NCBI GenBank assembly: GCA_029268615.1
Contig: JAQWNM010000003.1
Coordinates: forward strand, 1 to 41,685
Direction of reading: 5' to 3'
DNA length: 41,685 nucleotides
DNA from: SAR86 cluster bacterium
GTDB taxonomy: Bacteria; Pseudomonadota; Gammaproteobacteria; Magnimaribacterales; Magnimaribacteraceae
Within the stretch, counting starts at the first letter, position 1, and each line of letters opens with the position of its first letter. The translations under genes were made by a program, and so were the position numbers. Under the pieces are notes generated by a model. The model ran no database searches and was not told the DNA's origin. It saw only the letters and a program-made list of their open reading frames with translations. Of the stretch, positions 39,263 to 41,685 are shown one piece after another.

Positions 39263-41685
39263 CTACTGATATGCAACTGACTCATCAATATCAACTGAAG
39301 TAAATATTCCTTCGACCATGTCTGATGTACTTGCCCCAACTATCCAAAGAAGCCTTTCTTCTCCATAAAGAACAAGAACTCCTCCATCGTAATCACTAAA
39401 AGAAAGCTCTGAAAAGGTAAGTCCATTATCTAGTCCTATCTTATGCTTACTGAAATCAAATCCATTTACCTTGTCATAAGCTATTGTAGGACCATTTATA
39501 CCTGCTTGAACTTCCTGACTAGAATTAACTGACCCGGTGTATCCATCCCCGCCTCTTATAACGACAGTTCCTTGTGCATTCTCTTGAAATTCAACATAGT
39601 CCCTGCCAGTTCCACCGTCTATGGTACAAGTAGCAGGTGATCCATAGCAGTAAATTTGATCGTTACCAGCTCCGCCATAAAGTGTTGAATTACCTTCAAT
39701 AGAAGAATTAAGGATGTTAGCTCTTAAAGCATCCTGACCTGCATAGCCATATACAGTGTTATCTCCTCCCCATCCTTCAAGCCAATTATCTGAGGAATTT
39801 CCTTTTATGATATCTGCTCCTTTGGTGCCTCTTATCCTTTCGAACCCTGAAACCATATCAAGAGTGAGCTCTCTTCCTGAAGAAGAGTCATATTGTTCAA
39901 AACTTAAAAAATCAGCACTAGGTTCTCCCCATCTATCGAGTACATTTGAACCGCCCTCTAGTCCGGAAAGATCCAATTGAGAAACTGGAGTTAAAGTTCC
40001 TAACATAACAAATGAGCCTCCTTTTCCTAAATTGACACTGTCACCACTCTTTATATCTAATCCCGAAATTCTGTCACTAAGTACTCCATCTGGATGATCG
40101 CCCATATGAATATTTAGACTACCGGTATGAACTGTTCTATCCATATTTTCTAACCTAAGATCATCGCCAGCTATTGACCCTAAGATTTTAATCGCACTAC
40201 CAGTAGAAAAATTGTTCTTTAATTCATTCTGATCTGAGACAGATTCGTCGGACCACCATAACCTAGCCCCGTCTCGAGGATATCCTGATTCTAGTTGAGA
40301 AGTAAAATAGACAGCATTCTCATTGGAGCTAAACCATCCCCCATAGCAGTTTACATTACCCGAACAGGCTTGACCCGAATCACCCCATATCTGAATATAA
40401 ACATTGTCTCCAATTATTAGATTCTCAATATCTCTAAATTTGAAATATATATGATTTCCAATTATAAAATTCCACCAACCAGTATCTTTATTCCAGTAAA
40501 GATCATCAAAACTAGCCAAGCTGGTCACTCCGCTGTAGTTGATGTTTAAAGTATCATCTCCTGTTCCTCCTTCAATGATATCCGTGAAAGTTCCACTCTT
40601 TTCAGTGATATTGAAAGTGTCATCCCCTCCGGCACCTCCTAATTCATCACTGCCTCCTAAACCATTAAATGTATCGTCACCAGAAGAGGCTATTAATATG
40701 TCATTTCCTGACGTTCCTGTAATGTTACCGCTCAGCGCTTCTGTTACATCGGTTACATTGATAGTCAAATCACCAGAAACGCTTAACGATCCATCGCTGG
40801 CAGTAATGGTGATCGAATAAGAATTCTTAGTCTCATAATCTGGAGCAGTATTAAAAGATATAAATCCAGAACCAGTGATACTGAAGTCAGAGCCATCCGT
40901 ACCTGACAATGAGTAACTAATGGAATCTCCTTCAGGATCACTAGAAGAAATTGATTTTACATCAGTTTGGTTTTCTTCAACTGAAACACTTCCGGTTCCA
41001 GATAATGTAGGTGCTTCATTTACATTGGAGATATTGATAGTTAATTCTTGACTGCTTGTGTCTTCAGAATCACTAACATTTAAACTGATAACATAAGAAC
41101 TCTTAGATTCATAATCTGGAGATGAGTTAAAAGTGATGACCCCAGAAGAATTGACACTCAGTGATCCAGCGTCTGTTCCAGTTAAGCTATAAGACAAAGA
41201 ATCCCCGTCCGCATCAGAAGCTGAGACAGTTACCACTGAGGTTTGATTTTCATCAACAGAAACACTTGCTTCTAGTCCTGAAATGGTAGGTGCTGTATTC
41301 GGGGTTTCATCCACATCGGTTATGTTTACAGTAACTTCTTGACTGGCAGTATTGCTTCCATCACTTACATTAACGGTGATGGAGTAACTGGTCTTGGTCT
41401 CATAATCTGGTGCTGAGTTAAAAGTGATTACTCCAGAGGAATTGATACTTAATGATCCAGCATCTGTTCCACTTAGACTATAAGATAATGAGTTTCCATC
41501 AGCATCAGAAGCAGACACCGAAGTAACTGCAGTTTGGTTCTCAACTGCAGAAACGGAAGATGCCAATCCAGAGATAACCGGATTGTTATCATTCAGATTA
41601 CCAATATTAATAGTGAGCCCTTGACTGTTGGTACTAATACCATCATTAACATTGATGGTAACTGAGTAAGACGTCTTGGTCTCAT
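39263..41685 (-). CDS. Cadherin-repeat / RTX-like secreted or surface protein, N-terminus off the window
   Basis: The frame is open to the right edge, so the start is outside; 806 residues are visible. The N-terminal visible part is a tandem array of cadherin-like domains with ENQ, SASDADG(D/N)SLSYSL, DAGSLS, GVITFN, PDYE.KTSY and VSDGS motifs. Two Ca2+-binding nonapeptide-like blocks follow: GNDILIASSGDDTFNGLGG at about 40720-40620 and GADIIKGNSSDNWLEGWGG near 39830. Between them lie about 240 residues of no recognised domain, rich in Trp and Tyr, with a Cys pair (ACSGNVNC). The C-terminus is acidic/hydrophobic and has no membrane anchor, as in type I secretion substrates. G+C is higher (~40% in sampled lines) than in neighbouring genes. 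It is probably a Ca2+-dependent adhesin or surface-layer-like protein; partner and target are unknown. Confidence 0.85.
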   Translation of the reverse strand, partial: ETKTSYSVTINVNDGISTNSQGLTINIGNLNDNNPVISGLASSVSAVENQTAVTSVSASDADGNSLSYSLSGTDAGSLSINSSGVITFNSAPDYETKTSYSITVNVSDGSNTASQEVTVNITDVDETPNTAPTISGLEASVSVDENQTSVVTVSASDADGDSLSYSLTGTDAGSLSVNSSGVITFNSSPDYESKSSYVISLNVSDSEDTSSQELTINISNVNEAPTLSGTGSVSVEENQTDVKSISSSDPEGDSISYSLSGTDGSDFSITGSGFISFNTAPDYETKNSYSITITASDGSLSVSGDLTINVTDVTEALSGNITGTSGNDILIASSGDDTFNGLGGSDELGGAGGDDTFNITEKSGTFTDIIEGGTGDDTLNINYSGVTSLASFDDLYWNKDTGWWNFIIGNHIYFKFRDIENLIIGDNVYIQIWGDSGQACSGNVNCYGGWFSSNENAVYFTSQLESGYPRDGARLWWSDESVSDQNELKNNFSTGSAIKILGSIAGDDLRLENMDRTVHTGSLNIHMGDHPDGVLSDRISGLDIKSGDSVNLGKGGSFVMLGTLTPVSQLDLSGLEGGSNVLDRWGEPSADFLSFEQYDSSSGRELTLDMVSGFERIRGTKGADIIKGNSSDNWLEGWGGDNTVYGYAGQDALRANILNSSIEGNSTLYGGAGNDQIYCYGSPATCTIDGGTGRDYVEFQENAQGTVVIRGGDGYTGSVNSSQEVQAGINGPTIAYDKVNGFDFSKHKIGLDNGLTFSELSFSDYDGGVLVLYGEERLLWIVGASTSDMVEGIFTSVDIDESVAYQ
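39599..39832 (-). repeat. Second RTX-like block near the C-terminus
   Basis: GTKGADIIKGNSSDNWLEG, WGGDNTVYGYAGQDAL, LYGGAGNDQIYCYG and IDGGTGRDYVEF follow the RTX pattern imperfectly. An inserted Cys-x6-Cys (CYGSPATC) interrupts the block. Confidence 0.75.
40541..40723 (-). repeat. First RTX-like (Ca2+-binding nonapeptide) block
   Basis: GTSGNDILIASSGDDTFNG, GGSDELGGAGGDDTF and, after a short gap, GGTGDDTLNI follow the GGxGxDxUx pattern. The block is short, with about four to five imperfect nonapeptides. Confidence 0.75.
40733..40996 (-). repeat. Cadherin-like repeat unit 3 (last of the array)
   Basis: This unit starts at GSVSVEENQ and ends at INVTDVTEAL. It is more diverged than units 1 and 2 (DPEGDSISYSLSGTDGSDFS) and leads directly into the first RTX-like block. 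Confidence 0.8.
40997..41272 (-). repeat. Cadherin-like repeat unit 2 (92 residues)
   Basis: This unit starts at ASVSVDENQ and ends at NEAPTLSG. It differs from unit 1 mainly by a five-residue shorter linker. DADGDSLSYSLTGTDAGSLS is nearly identical to unit 1. Confidence 0.85.
41273..41563 (-). repeat. Cadherin-like repeat unit 1 (97 residues)
   Basis: This unit starts at SSVSAVENQ and ends at TAPTISGL. It is 291 bp long, with the DADGNSLSYSL Ca2+-site motif. It is the closest relative of unit 2 both in protein and in DNA. Confidence 0.85.
41567..41685 (-). repeat. Partial cadherin-like repeat unit at window edge
   Basis: The last ~39 codons (ETKTSYSVTINVNDG and following, to NDNNPVISGL) are the second half of a cadherin-like unit. 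This shows the array continues beyond the window. Confidence 0.85.

Noticed and set aside
40539-40820. Pro/Ser-rich plus-strand frame
   Set aside because: Low-complexity antisense of the RTX and cadherin repeats; such long antisense frames are expected opposite repeats.
41564-41566. Apparent start of the repeat protein at a TTG
   Set aside because: The frame continues upstream with clear cadherin-like sequence to the window edge, so the true start lies outside.
38106-41685. Mobile element or phage island at the right end
   Set aside because: No transposase, integrase, tRNA target or terminal repeats are visible; only the composition differs.

Overview
The window looks like a piece of chromosome from a streamlined, AT-rich marine gammaproteobacterium. 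My best guess is the SAR86 clade or a close relative. The reasons are low G+C (roughly 30-33% in lines sampled by eye), very tight gene packing with 1-17 bp overlaps, and gammaproteobacterial proteins in a gene order I remember from Pseudomonas: csiV-mfd-gap-nqrA-F-apbE-nqrM and aceA-purB-mnmA-icd-clpS-clpA-infA. The Na+-translocating NADH:quinone reductase, the Pseudomonas-type isocitrate lyase and the many acyl-CoA dehydrogenases fit a marine heterotroph living on lipids or other CoA-activated acids. This assignment is inferred from memory and was not searched.

Layout. At 1-3346, an ETF:ubiquinone oxidoreductase (cut by the left edge) is divergent from etfB-etfA. At 3351-10339 (minus) lies a tightly overlapping set metH-trmA-ACAD-ACAD. 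At 10478-12462 (plus) are nfuA and sbcB. At 12463-16328 (minus) are mfd and csiV. At 16422-20219 (plus) are a second ACAD pair and a GAPDH with a long N-terminal extension. At 20317-27393 (plus) is a complete nqrABCDEF-apbE-nqrM operon, including a 57-residue nqrM. At 27499-27945 is an Hsp20 gene preceded by what looks like a heat-shock promoter and a ROSE-type RNA thermometer. At 28004-31051 (minus) are aceA and purB. At 31128-32429 (plus) is a secreted amidohydrolase, convergent with mnmA. At 33611-37499 (plus) are icd, clpS and clpA, convergent with infA. The right end (38106-41685, minus) is accessory in character: a cadherin-repeat/RTX-like surface or secreted protein (5' end off the window), followed by a probable outer-membrane protein.

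How the genes work together. Electrons from the four acyl-CoA dehydrogenase subunits would pass to ETF (EtfAB), then ETF-QO, then the ubiquinone pool. NADH from beta-oxidation and the TCA cycle would enter the same pool through Na+-NQR, whose flavins need ApbE and whose iron site needs NqrM. Icd and AceA form the TCA/glyoxylate branch point expected when growing on acetyl-CoA-yielding substrates. The two ACAD gene pairs have the signature of heteromeric (alpha2beta2) enzymes: one partner keeps the catalytic glutamate and the other keeps the FAD-binding Arg-x-x-Phe motif.

I saw no tRNA, rRNA, CRISPR array, insertion sequence, attachment site or phage gene. No stretch longer than 300 bases lacks a gene; the longest is 37872-38105 (234 bp), which holds three short AT-rich palindromes and no convincing gene.
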